Position numbers and translations under genes: made by a program. Under the pieces are notes generated by a model, which saw only the letters and a list, made by a program, of their open reading frames with translations, did no database searches and was not told the origin of the DNA. Shown in pieces: positions 1-11,323 of a stretch of DNA of 64,000 nt (position 1 is its first letter; the number at the start of each line of letters is the position of its first letter). This DNA is from Voacanga thouarsii (Eukaryota; Streptophyta; Magnoliopsida; Gentianales; Apocynaceae): assembly GCA_026120185.1 (NCBI GenBank), contig JANUWF010001165.1:3596001-3660000 (forward strand). Direction: 5' to 3'.

Positions 1-1152
1 TATGTCTCAACCTGTCTCACCTACTAGAAGGTTAAGGTGGAGAACAAGAAGTCAATAGGACTATTGCAGCCATTGCTAGTACCGGAATGGAAATGGGAGG
101 AGGTGACTATGGATTTTTTCACCGGGCTTCCCATGTCAAAGACGCAAAAGGATGCCATATGGGTAGTGGTAGATCGGCTGACCAAGTCAGCCAATTTCAT
201 ACCGGTAAATGTAAGAGACTCCATGGAGAAGCTGGCCCAGACTTATGTTCGAGAGATAGTCCGACTGCATGGAGTGCCTTTAAGCATAGTGTCAGACCGA
301 GATCCGAGGTTTACGTCTCGTTTTTGGGGAAAGTTTCAGGAAGCAATGGGGTCGAGTCTGAAATTCAGTACTACAGTGCACCTGCAGATCGATGGGCAGT
401 CAGAAAGGGTTATATAGATATTGGAAGATATGCTGAGAGCCTGTGTTTTGGACTTCGGGGACAAGTGGATAGAGTGTGTACCGTATGCCGAACTGTCATA
501 TAATAATAGCTACCAAGCCTCAATTGGGATGGCACCGTATGAGGCTTTGTATAGGCACAAGTGTCAAGTACCACTGTACTGGAGTTGGTCAGGAGATGGT
601 CATGTGAGCAAATCCAGAGAGGTCTGTGTCCAAGAAATGTTAGATAAAGTGAAATTGGTCAGGGAAAGGTTAAAGGCAGTTCAGAGCCGATAGAAGAGCT
701 ATGCGGATAACTGGCGAAGAGAATTGGAATTTCAAGTCGGGGACAGTGTATTTTTGAAACTTACGCCGAATAAGGGAATTTTGAAGCATTCGAAGGGCGG
801 AAAGTTGAATTTGAGATATTTGGGGCCGTTTCCGATTAAGGAAAGGATTGGACCGGTAGCTTACCGATTGGATCTTCCAGATGGGTTGACATGAATTCAT
901 GATGTGTTCCATGTGTCACAATTGAAGAAGTACAATACTGATCCCGGTCATGTATTGAATGATGAACCGTTAGTGTTGCAGCTAGACTTGAGTTATGTGG
1001 AGAAGCCTGTACGAATATTGGATCGCAGTGTCAAGACTCTTCGAAATAAATAGATACTGATGGTCAAGGTTCAGTGGGAGCATCATGGAACGCGAGATGC
1101 CATGTAGGAATCAGAAGAGTGGGTTAAACTGAAGTATCCCGAGCTGAAATAG
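1..1152 (+). pseudogene. GL-A pol 3' end: gypsy integrase core plus chromodomain, decayed
   Basis: This is the C-terminal part of a Ty3/gypsy polyprotein in a single frame (frame 1), entering from the left edge. The integrase core keeps all three acidic residues: Asp in VTMDFFTGLP, Asp in VSDRDPRF and Glu in GQSERV, spaced D-60-D-35-E. Then comes the conserved C-terminal region (FHVSQLKKYN) and a chromodomain-like tail (VRILDRSVKTLRNK). Six premature stops lie at 25-27, 415-417, 691-693, 892-894, 1051-1053 and 1105-1107, with no frameshift, so decay is by point mutation only. The zinc-finger end reads CLTY followed by a stop where GL-B has CLTC-Q. The domain order and long LTR fit the plant chromovirus Tekay/Del type; that clade name is inference. 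Integrase would insert element cDNA and the chromodomain would direct it to chromatin. Confidence 0.93.
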
Positions 1153-1185
1153 AGGTATGGTAGAATTTCGGGACAAAATTCTTCT

Positions 1186-1198
1186 AAGGAGGGGAGGA
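1186..1198 (+). promoter_or_regulatory. Polypurine tract of GL-A
   Basis: The purine run AAGGAGGGGAGGA directly precedes the LTR start TGTGAAAC. It is identical in GL-B (25313-25325). It would prime plus-strand DNA synthesis and fixes the 3' LTR boundary. Confidence 0.9.
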
Positions 1199-1445
1199 TG
1201 TGAAACTCCAGTTAAAACCAACTTTAGAGTAAGGGGGTTGGGATGTATATCATATTTCATTGCATGTTTAAATATATTTTTATATGATTTTGTGTGCATT
1301 GAAGTTGTGTTTTATAGTCTAGAGGGCCTGATTAGGATTATTGAGTGAGAAGGGAAAAATAGTAATTTTTGCTTGAGGTGGAAAAAGGGTGATAGCTTGA
1401 GGATTGAATAGGAAAATATTTTTAGAGAGAAAATAAGAACAAGAG

Positions 1446-1512
1446 TTGTTGTGGTGTAGTGGTTAGAACTTTGGAATTAATTCTTGAGGTCTTAGGTTCA
1501 AATTCCATCATA
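1446..1512 (+). promoter_or_regulatory. tRNA-like box A/box B module in the GL-A LTR
   Basis: TGGTGTAGTGG (1452-1462) resembles the Pol III box A, and GGTTCAAATTCC (1495-1506) resembles box B. The spacing is close to that of a tRNA gene. Acceptor and T stems do not pair well, so this is not a functional tRNA. The same module lies 251-253 bp from the start in every GL LTR here. Pol III activity is inference. Confidence 0.6.
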
Positions 1513-3114
1513 GGAGTTTTAGTTTGTTTAAATTTTATTTTTGCTTGGGAAGTGTTATTTTCAGCCTTATATGCTTTGGAGTAGGGTAGAGATGTTTTCC
1601 TAAGAGAGACATGATAGGAGTATCCTAATCTTACTCTTTTGCCCTACACGAAATTCTTAAGGGGAATTCATTTCCTCTCGATTCTTAATTTTTCCTATTT
1701 CTCAATCCATTAGGATGTTTAATTTGTTCAAGCCAATTTTATTCTAGAAAAATTCCAGCAATGTGCTGTGGCTTTGAAGGTTCAAAATGTCTTAGAGAAA
1801 GACATCTTATGGACCGAAACCATAGAAGAGGGGGAAGGATTTCAATTGAATTAATTTCCCTAGTGAACTCTCTAAAATTTCAATCTAGCTAGGTTCATTT
1901 TTCTTCATACATCGAACTGAAATTTTTTCAATTTCTTGTGCCTTCAAGGTGTCAAAATTCTTAGCCATTATTCCCTCCCAAATGCTGCCAAAAAATGGCC
2001 CTTTTGATCAGCTTAAAACCTAAATATTTCTGGCCATTTTCGGACTGCACAAATGCTGTGCAAAACCAGAGAAATTTCTAGTTAAATTCGCAGCTTTGGA
2101 GGTCCGAAACCTAGATGTTTTCTTTCAGTTTTTGTTCAGTATCTTAGCCACGTTTTTCCTTCATAAAGAAGGCTGGAAACCAACCTTGAAAGACCTCTGA
2201 AATCCCCTTCAAACTCTCTGCAAATTGACTGGAAAGTGGCAGCTGAAAACTGTCCAGAAATTCCAGCCTTGCGAAAATTCCGTTCAGGGAAAATTTCCAG
2301 CTTTGTTTCCTAATTCATCCCTAGGCGAAACTCTATCTTTCTTCTGCACAAAACACTCTTAAACAGCCATGATCAGAGCTCCTTTGTCTTCCCCAAGCTC
2401 CTACATGAAATTCAGACATGGCTGCCCAAAAATCTCTCCAACAAATCTCTGCAACCATGCCTTGATTTGGATACCAAAATTCCAGCCACCATAATTTAGC
2501 AACCTTCCATAAAATATCTCTCAAACAACTAGACCTTTCCTTTACCATTATACTCCTTATTTTTGGCCACCCTTAGACTCCTTCAATTAGCTTTCATCCA
2601 GCAGAAAGACCGCACAGAAATTCGGCCATGGCAGCTTCCCAAAAGCTCTCCAACAATCAAAGATATTCTTGTAGTATTTAGTTTCCAAATTTGCTTCCCA
2701 AAAATATTCTTGAGGGATTTCAACAACTAGCCTTTCCTTTTCCCTTCCAAACCAGAAAATCATATTCCAAAACCCTACAAACAATTTGGCAGCCCTAATC
2801 CCTTTAGAAATTCGGCCAGCCTTGAACAAAACCTATCTACTCTCTTCAACCTTCAAGAACACATAGTACACCAAGAACACCTACTCCTTCCTTTTTGTCT
2901 AATACCTCTCCAAATTACTCCAAACTTCTTTTAAAAATTCTAGATTTCATCTATTCACTGCTGTGAGTCCATCCACACCACTTTTAACATCAAACTCCCA
3001 AATCCAACTTGCTCTTTTGGATAAAAAAGTAGAAGTTTTGTGAAGGCTCAAGAACATCTTTAAGATAGGGTTGTTCTAACAACTTCATCTTCTCTAATCT
3101 TGATCTCTAATGAC

Positions 3115-3170
3115 TATATATATGAATAAACATGCTAATGGTCTCTCTCTCTCTCTCTCTCTTTCTCTCT
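3115..3170 (+). promoter_or_regulatory. Candidate LTR core promoter: TATA run plus CT tract
   Basis: TATATATA at 3115-3122 is followed about 20 bp later by a pyrimidine (CT) tract at 3142-3170 and then GGCCAAATGG. A CT tract followed by GGCC occurs at the same relative place, about 1.92-1.95 kb into the LTR, in the other four GL copies. TATA plus a pyrimidine patch is a common plant core-promoter layout; the transcription start itself is not proven. Confidence 0.45.
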
Positions 3171-5505
3171 CGGCCAAATGGCTTCTTCTCCAATGGCCAT
3201 GCTTTCTCCATCTTCCTTGGACAGATCTAATCATCTAGGAGTTGAGATTCATTCGAAACTCCTTCAAGGTTTTCATCAATCAAGTAAGTCTTTTCAACCC
3301 TTATTTTAAATTATAGATTCATGTCTCTAGGATGATGTTGATAGAAGATGAATCATGAATGGGGTTTGAGTATATATTGTTGTGATGAGTTGAGAGTGAA
3401 GCAAGAATATATGTATGAATATGATGGAGATGGGATTTATGCATGAAGGGGTTATCTTGGTTGATTGTGTGATGTTTTAGGGTTTAATGCATGTTTCCAT
3501 GATCAAGTATGCTAGAGATTATGCCATATATGATGAATATGATTTATATTCTTGTGTGATTATTAATGCCATGGTTATATTTATACTAGTAAAGGCTAGA
3601 TCATGCCTTAGTAAATTTAGATCTATGCTTATATGCATGATTTGGATGATTTGATGAATTGAAGGGTTGTAAATGTTCATGATTGTGATTAGCCATAGAA
3701 ATATGATTATGACCTAGTTGTCCCTAAGCTAATTTTTATTTCATGAATAAATATTTCATAATATGATTTTTCTAGTAATTTTGAAAAAAAAAAACCCTAG
3801 GAGGGGTAGATTTGGATTATTATATATAATAAGGACATTTTAGTCAAATAAATAATAGCTTTTGCTAGAAAAATAAAATATATATATGTAGATATTATAT
3901 AAAATAATGAAATCAACTAAAGCCTTTTATGGAAATAATCATAATTAGTAAAATATTTATTACTAAAAATTTAATTATTATCTTTTAATCAAAACCCATT
4001 AAAAATTTATTTATTATTTTTCAAGCAAGACTCGTTAAATTTATTTTCAACTAATTTTAGATATCAATTATTTTCTAACAACTAAATTATTAATAAATCA
4101 TTATTTTACCTAATACCACCTAGGATTCTTCATCAAATAAACTCTAAATTTTTTTTAGCAAGATTTAAGCCTTCAGCTTATTAGTACTTATTTCCCAAAA
4201 CCTTAATTATTTTAAATATCAAATTAGGCTTAGCTTATAAACCTATTTATTTATTGTTTGGCCTTAAAGCTTGGGACACTAGGATCATGGTAATAGTGAG
4301 TTGAATTGTTTTAAATTGAGAAAGTGGATCTTGGCTTGAGTTTGATTGTGGTTTGTAATTGCCTATACGGGGTTAGGTCAGCTGTTGGAGACCTTTTATT
4401 GTGAGCAAGGATCAGGTAAGCTCCTGCATAAAACCTGATTAATGTAAAATGTTTATTATGGCAAGCTAAATGTAGAGTACATGGACACTCATTTCTATAA
4501 GGCAATTGAGGATTGACTCATTTCTTATTTCAGACAAACAATTTATTTGAAAATCTATAAGCAGATTTACTCAAACTCAAAACTCTTTCCAAAACTAATT
4601 TTGACAAAGACTTTGGAGACCCTTAATTGCCATTTTCATGTGGAACTATGGTTTGTTCATTTTACCAAGTGGGTTACGTTACGTTAAGTACTCAATAAGG
4701 GTGGACTGCTAGGACTAGTATTTGAAGGGTTAGGGTGAGTCTCTCAGTAGGTGGCCACCTCTGAGGGGTGAGTCCTTCCCGGGTTAGATGTCAGTCCAGT
4801 AGGTCGTGCCGGTCCGAGCTAGCAGTTGTTTATTTTTCAGTCAAGTGACTGTGTTTTGCCGGAATGGACACCCGGTTGTTGTTTGGGTATAGAGAATGAG
4901 GAGTATCTTACTCGGTAGGCCGATCACCTACCTTTTTTGTGGGTTTGCACAAAGTGTCAGCATTCTGGCCGGTTATAGGGCCCAAAATGTGGTAACCCAT
5001 GATCATTTCTTTTGAGTGGTTGATGTTATTGATTATGTATGGTTGAAAAAGCCAAAACACCACTCTTGCTTTTGACTAATGTTTATTGCTTGCCAGTATT
5101 TCTCTTATAAAGATTTTATACTTTGCATTCACGAACTATTTCCGCTGGACGCTCAAAGCACACACGGACCTATTGAGATTTCTATCTCATCACCTTTTTA
5201 CCTTAATTTCAAGTCGATCCTGCTGTGGGGATGAGTAGCTAGTGTTATCTGCCTTGGAAGAGAATGTTGCCATTTATTTTTATGTGTTGCATTGGGGAGT
5301 TGAGAGTGGATAATTTTACTTATGGATTTGTTTTGGGAATTCATGGATTTATTCATGGATTTATTCTTGGGATGTAATTAATTTTATGTTAAAGTATTAC
5401 TTTTATTCCGCTATTTTATTTGTGTGACCTAGTTATAAAGACCTCTTGTTCTTTGGACGGGGCGACATCCCCGGCCCTGGGGGGCTTAGGTAGCGGGGTG
5501 TTACA

Positions 5506-6615
5506 AGGTTCCTAGTCCATTCTAGAAGGAGAAAATCTTTTACACGAATCTAGGAATTTTCGAATGATTTTAGTATTTTCCGAATCCTCTGCGGCCAAGA
5601 GTTTCCAAACTACGAATTGAGCATCCAAGAGGCCTATAAAAGTAAGAGAAAACACAAGGAATAAAAGGTGAATCCAAGAGCATAAATTCTAATGACTAAA
5701 AGAAGGAGGAATTCATCAAATCAAGGGAAGTTGTTCAAGAAAGTCTTCAAGGAAGAAGAAAGAGTCTTGTCTATGAGTGCTTTCGTTTATCTTTATTTTC
5801 TTATTTTTAAACAATTATGTATTTAATGTTTCCATTGTAATTTGACGTTATTTTTTGGGATTTATATTTTATTGAGTTAATTAAGCCTTTTGATCGATGG
5901 ATTATCGTTCTTGGTATTTGATTACTTGTTTTTCTAATAGAGTTAGTTGATTATTTTTGTTATTAACTTTTTTGAAAAAGAGGTTGGTAATGACTTCAAT
6001 TAATTAATTTCATATTTGTTATCTCTTAAATTGGTTGAAAAATACGTTAATTGTCTAGAACATAGGTAATCAAATGTTAGTTTATGATTTCTAGAATATG
6101 GATTCATTAACTAATTTCATGGTTTAAATTACCTAGAATATAAAGGTTTATATGAGGATTGATTTTAATGCATCTTTTGGATAAGTTAGTCGAGACGGAA
6201 TATGTTCACTAATTTAGCTAGAAGGTAGTGATTTCATGGATTGCAAACGAAGTGGGTCTATATTATATCCTTCATGAAACAAAGATAATAGTTGATTGTG
6301 ATATTGGCTAAGTGATTCATTATCATGTTTTCAAAAGCTTTTGTCTAAACTGCAGATTTTCACATCCCTGAGTTCTATATATTTCTTTATTTTTCTTTTT
6401 ATTATTTTCTTACTTTATTTGATTGGTTAAACAATGAATGAAAAGTGATTAGTGTGTACTTATTCCTTTGAGGATCGATACTCGTTTATTCCCCATGCTA
6501 TGCTTGCGATGAGTATACTTGCTCGTATGTGTATTTTGGGATTAATATTTTAATTAAAACTTGACTAAGAGATGGATTTAAATTTGATGATTTTTATACA
6601 TCCAAAATTTACGCA
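5506..6615 (+). repeat. Left (5') LTR of AL-1, 5' part missing
   Basis: From about 5514 on this aligns with the right LTR from about 18631. Shared stretches include CAAGAGGCCTATAAAAGTAA and the block ending GGTTAAACAATGAATG. It ends ...TTTACGCA, 9 nt before the primer site. The start is cut off by the GL-A insertion; the missing piece should lie upstream of GL-A, outside the window. Confidence 0.85.
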
Positions 6616-6624
6616 TCAAGTTTT

Positions 6625-6642
6625 TTGCACCGTTACCGGGGA
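6625..6642 (+). promoter_or_regulatory. Primer-binding site of AL-1, tRNA-Asp type
   Basis: TTGCACCGTTACCGGGGA matches 15 of 18 positions of the sequence complementary to the 3' end of plant tRNA-Asp (TGGCGCCGTTGCCGGGGA). Two of the three differences are G to A. This primer type is known from Athila-like elements. Confidence 0.8.
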
Positions 6643-8204
6643 ATAATATCATGAAAGTTTGGATTTTTATAGATTTAACCATGTTTATATGTTAATATGT
6701 CTATATGTGAATATGTAAATATGCATATGTGTTCTTTGTGTAAATAGGTGCTCTATCTTGTTGTTTATAACATTGTGTGCCTTAATTGACTAGCTTAGTT
6801 CATGTTGTACTTGTAAATATAACTAACTTTTGTATTTTGATAGTTTGTGAATATATCTAACGTGTGTGTTTTTCTTTTCATTATTTTTCTGTTATTTGTT
6901 TGTCCCTTTTGTTTTTTTCTTTTCTTTATTTTTATATTATTTTGGTTTTCTTTCATTTTTATTGCCAAGTTGATTTTTGATTTTCTTTGCGTGCAAGGTT
7001 AAAATCTTCATCATGGACAATCAACAATGGGGACATATGTGGCCATGGACACAAATTCAAAGGAGTTATAATGATGATACATTTGGCAATGTTGCAAGCT
7101 CCTATTGATTCTTTCAGTGAGATGTCACTTGAAGCTTCAACAGATCCTTTCTTGCTAACAAAAGGACGTCTATTAGGTGGCATGAAAAAGCATCCTAACA
7201 AATGAGCTCTACAAGAACAAAACTTTCCTAATTGGTTGAAAATGCCATAACGACCCATACACTTGAACAAGAGAATCCCCAATGAAAGGAGAGTGGATAT
7301 GAGGAACAATTTTTCAATATGGAAAGAGAGGTATCAATTCTCCTCTATGTGCTAATAATTCTAATCACTCTTTTTTCACATGATTTCTTAGGTTCCTCTC
7401 CATTCTTGGAGGATAATAATCCAAATTATGATGTATAGAATTTAAGATATGTCAAGGAGTTTGATTTATCTATGCTAATCTTACAAAACCCTTGGAGGAG
7501 GTTTACAACTCATACCATTCACCCTAATTTCAGGGAGGTAAATTGGTATTTGTTGAAGTATTGAAAAGTAAAGATTTCTTGATCCCATATTTAAGAGATC
7601 AATTGCTAAGTTTTAAAGGAAATTTTCATTGTGACACATCTTTTGAAGGGTTAAATGGTGATTTCCAATTTGATGCATTCTTTAGAGACCATGTGTATTT
7701 ATTTGTTGAAAAAGATATTTGTGTGTCTAAAGGAATGTTAGAGAATAAGGTTAATGTGTTTTGTTTTACTGAGAAAAATTATTTTCATGAACATGACCTA
7801 TTTTAAAAACCTCCATTCTTTCTGCATTCATCATGCCTATCTTATACTTTGAGCTTTAATTTCTTTTACAAAAGATTGATGATGAAGCATGATGAGTGGA
7901 AAGAGTGTTTTTTATATGTTTTGGATTTGTTTTGAATTTGGGTTTCGATGGGTCTTTTGGTTATTATTTTGTTCTATCTAGTTCTATTTTTTTTTTTTAG
8001 TTGCTAAATGTTTTGTAATTTCTCCCAAATAAGGAAAATATTTTTCACTTTAAGTGTGGGGGGGGAGGGGGTGAGTCTATCTTTATTTGCTTTAGTAGGA
8101 TTTTTATTTGTATTTTTCTTTAAGTTTGCTTGCTTTTATTTAGGTGTGCTTGATTTTGCTTTTATTTCCTTTATGCTTTTATTTGTGTTTTGTTTTATAA
8201 GTAG
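6643..8204 (+). other. AL-1 internal region, left part, no recognisable gene
   Basis: This stretch follows the AL-1 primer site. It holds short open frames without recognisable domains, the longest at 7543-7806 (87 codons). A G-rich AAGTGTGGGGGGGGAGG motif lies at about 8052-8070. No gag zinc knuckle, protease or reverse-transcriptase motif could be found. It ends where element NC starts. Confidence 0.55.
7543..7806 (+). pseudogene. 87-codon open frame inside AL-1, unknown
   Basis: I do not recognise this frame. The 87-residue product is rich in Phe and acidic residues, with no signal peptide or metal-binding motif. It lies in the AL-1 internal region where a gag remnant would be expected, but nothing specific supports that. 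The start is an in-frame ATG whose context is unremarkable. It may be chance. Confidence 0.2.
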
Positions 8205-9015
8205 TGATAGGAATCTACCCAAGTAGCATGCCAAAGTTAAAGAAGAGGGATGGAGATTCAAAGCTTACTCCATGGTGCCAATGAAGAATTTAAATTACAA
8301 AGGCTTTCAACGGAGGGTTCCAGCCAAATTGGTGCCAAAGGGAAGCTTGAAAGTCCTTCAAGAAAATAAATTAAGAATCAAGAAAGTTGTCAAGTGATGA
8401 AGGATCAAAGAAGGGATTAGAAGATCAAAGCTTGGATGACAATTAGTGTGGAAGGTCAATGGAGCAGAAGAGGAGGCTAGAAACACAAGAAAAGTCGACT
8501 GTGTGGAGAACAGTGCGGGCCTGGTGCCAGGACCTACAAACTTACTTGGCACAAGGCCTTCTCAGCCCGTTGGCCAATTTTAGCAGCACCAACCCGGTGC
8601 CAGGCCCATCCAGTTGACTTGGCGCCAGGCCACTTTGGGCACGACCCAGTTTTTCTAGTTTTTTTGTTTTGTTTTATTTTGTTTCCAATTTAATTCCTAC
8701 GACTTCTAACTTGTAATAGGTATATTTTAGACTTAGGAGATGAATGGATGAGATTACATCTCCTATTTGCTAGATTTAGTTTGATATCTTTATATAGGCC
8801 ATCTTACTCTTATAATAGATAGACTTTTGAGGCTTAGAACAATTTTGGTAGAGAAATCAAATTCTCTTTAGAGGAGAGTGTGTAAGGGGTAATTCCTATT
8901 CAAGACCAAATCAAAAGGCTTAGTCCCAACTTTAATTTAATGTCTCTAAACTTCAAAGGGATAATCTAAATCTTTTTCTCTATTCTTGAGTGCTAAGGTT
9001 CTCTCTAGTGTATAA
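8205..9015 (+). repeat. 5' LTR of NC
   Basis: It starts TGATAGGAATC and aligns with 11324 onwards: both contain AAGGGAAGCTTGAAAGTCCT, the GTGCCAGG/GGCGCCAGG cluster (8521-8640) and a TTTTATTTTGTTT run. It ends just before the tRNA-Met primer site. Its start differs from the right copy (TGATAGG versus TAATAGG). Confidence 0.75.
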
Positions 9016-9017
9016 TT

Positions 9018-9028
9018 TGGTATCAGAG
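9018..9028 (+). promoter_or_regulatory. Primer-binding site of NC, initiator tRNA-Met type
   Basis: TGGTATCAGAG is the standard plant initiator tRNA-Met primer site. AL-1, which surrounds NC, has a tRNA-Asp site, so NC is a separate element rather than part of AL-1. Confidence 0.8.
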
Positions 9029-10059
9029 AGAGAAAAGCTTTGATTGTTATCAATTCTTAGTTCTTCAAGATAAAGGTTTCAAAGTTTCAAGAAAAATAAA
9101 GCAAACTCGTCACTAAGAAGGCGCTTCAAAAAGGTCTTCAAAACTTTTATTTTTCTTAATTTTCTTGTTGAGAAATTGATCTTGTATGTTAGGTTGATAT
9201 TTGAATAGCTATTTCAAGCTTTAAATTATGTAAATCTTGTGGTTCTTTGGATTTATTTACTACAAATTTGTTGAGCTAAAAAAGATCCCCATAACTCATT
9301 TTTATGCTAAATTTGTAAACTATAAAACTCATATTTTTTACTTCTATTTGTTGAGAAATTATTCCTTGATGTTAGTGTAGTCATTGGGGATTAATTTTCT
9401 TGTGATTATTGAGTTTTTGAGTTTCTACAAGTGTGAAAATTTTGAACCTCTTGAGTTACGAGGTTGCACCTTAAGTGTTTGATATTTTGCTTGATTAAAC
9501 TTTTCACTTGAAATTGTGGCTAAAAGTTTTATGAACACTTCTATAATTGGTTAGTTCTTGTTTTCAAGTATCTTGGAGACATTGCTTGTCGAATTGAAAT
9601 CATTATATTTTTTGAATTCTTAATCTTATTTTCAAGTGATGTGTTTCTTGAACTTCTAGTGTTTCATTGCAATTCTTGTTAGGTCTTGTCCATTCACCCA
9701 TTTCTTAGTCATTGAAATTGTTGAGCTCTCTTAAATTCATTGACTCTTGATATAAAGTCTTTGAGGCTCATTGTTGTTGATGATCAAACTTCCATCTAAG
9801 TTTAGTTGATTGTCCTTAAAGTGTTAGTAAAGTTGTCAAGTTTGGACTAGCTCCTAAGCAATTAGGGAGATTTTTGTAAATAAAATTGATTGAGGAAATT
9901 GAGTGCTTGAAAAAGGCAAGAGTGTAAGCTTATTCAGGTTAAAAGCTAAAGAAGAGTTAAACATGAGGGTTGAGCATTAATTCTTGAGTGGATACACGTG
10001 AGAGAGTGATTGTTAGGAATTACTTTTTACTTTTATCCAAATTTTCAAAGTGAGAACCC
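9029..10059 (+). other. Leader of NC, non-coding
   Basis: About 1 kb of T-rich sequence between the primer site and the first gag-like frame. No motif or open frame of note was seen. Confidence 0.5.
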
Positions 10060-11275
10060 TTGCGAATTCTTAATACCATGCCCCAAGAAACTTCATTTAA
10101 TATTCAAGCCACCTTTGAAATATTCCAAGTAAAAATAGAAGACATGAGGAGGGATATTGAGGGGATGAAATCTAACCAATGCCGAACCTCAATAAATGCT
10201 AAAAGGGGAGATAGCCTTAGAGTGATAAATGAGTGTAAATCTCCACCCCCATTATATGAGAAACCAATGAAGGGATGTGGAGAATATTTTATGAGAGGTT
10301 ATCAAAAAATTTCAACAAAATAAAGAGGTAGAAAAAGTTTGGGGTTAGGACAGAAATTGAAGGGTGCAAGGAAAGGGACCTATCCTAAGAAGTCCACGTA
10401 TACCAATCCCATTTTTCAACAATCACTAAACCATAAAAATAAGCCACCAAAACAATCATTGAGAACAACCCAAAAGCCTAGAAAAGAAGAGGGTAATAAG
10501 GAAAGGCTTAAGGCTGGGAAGGTTTTTCCATTGATTAGTGTTGCTAGAAAAATTAAGGGTGCGAATGATGTTGAGAATGAAGAGAATTCATCTTTTATAC
10601 AAGGTGTCTAGTTGAACAAAAGCCTTGTAGTATGATCATTGATGAATGATGTTGTACCAATGTGATAAGTGCTACATTAGTGGAGGACTTGGGATTAAAA
10701 ACCATGAGACATCCTAAACTATACAAACTCCATTAGTTGAGTAATTGTGATGAAGTTAAAGTAAACAAACAAGTTGAGGTTATGTTTGCTATAGGGGCCT
10801 ATAAAGATGTAGTGCTATATGATGTGTTCCTAATGCAAATGGGGCATATTTTATTAAGAAGGCCATGGATGTTTGATAGAGTTGTGATGCATAAGGGGAG
10901 GGAGAATCAATATACATTGGAGAAAGATGGAAATAAGATCATACTACTTCTGTTATCCCCTAGTGAGGTGCTTAAAGATGAAAACATTATAAGGGAAGAA
11001 GATAACAAATGAAGAGAGCTGAAAAAGAAGCGAAAACAAGAAAGAAAAGAAAAAGACCTTAAGGAAAATTTAAAACAAGAGGGCGCAAAAGAAAAGAAAA
11101 AGAAAAAAGGTGAGGAGGGAGATAAAGCAAACGAGACCTTCTTGTGCTTGAAGAGTGAAAATAATGAGAGGGAGGCTATAAAGAAGAAGAGTGAAGATGA
11201 GGGAAAAAATAAGCTTTTTGTGGAAGAGCATAAACTTATATTTTCATCTTCATAAAAAGATTTTTGTTTGAGATC
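10060..11275 (+). pseudogene. gag-protease relic of NC
   Basis: Three short frames in a row (10060-10323, 10339-10611, 10737-11012) are pieces of one gypsy gag-protease reading. The last frame carries the C-terminal half of a retropepsin-like domain: NCDEVKVNKQVEV, a YDVF segment, GHILLRRPW and a VMHKGRENQYT segment, the usual order in plant chromoviruses. Just upstream, around 10630-10650, the expected catalytic IIDG motif is broken to IIDE plus a stop. From 11012 to about 11275 the sequence encodes a Lys/Glu-rich linker that in intact relatives joins protease to reverse transcriptase, but here the next feature is the 3' LTR. Protease would mature the polyprotein; this copy cannot. Confidence 0.65.
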
Positions 11276-11323
11276 TTACATAGGTGTTAATTTGATGATG
11301 AATCGTCTTCAGGAAAGGGAAAA

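Larger units (their letters stand above)
1199..5505 (+). repeat. 3' LTR of GL-A (giant LTR, 4.3 kb)
   Basis: The LTR starts TGTGAAAC right after the polypurine tract and ends GTGTTACA. It aligns along its length with four other copies in the window. Landmarks in order: tRNA-like box A/box B module (about 1446-1512), a TATA-like run at 3115-3122 followed by a CT tract at 3142-3170, an AT-rich stretch (about 3770-4260), a GC-richer block with GCACAAAGTGT (around 4950), and the GGCGACATCCCC end block. Open reading frames inside it are not shared between copies, so I read the whole segment as non-coding. The right flank is AGGTT; the matching left target duplication would lie outside the window. 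It interrupts the left LTR of AL-1. Confidence 0.93.

Noticed and set aside
1446..1512. Functional tRNA gene
   Set aside because: Box A and box B are recognisable, but the acceptor and T stems do not pair convincingly and no copy restores a cloverleaf.
8052..8070. AAGTGTGGGGGGGGAGG as a terminal polypurine tract with an LTR following
   Set aside because: No LTR start follows; the next boundary (8205) is the start of NC, which has its own structure. Kept only as a motif note.
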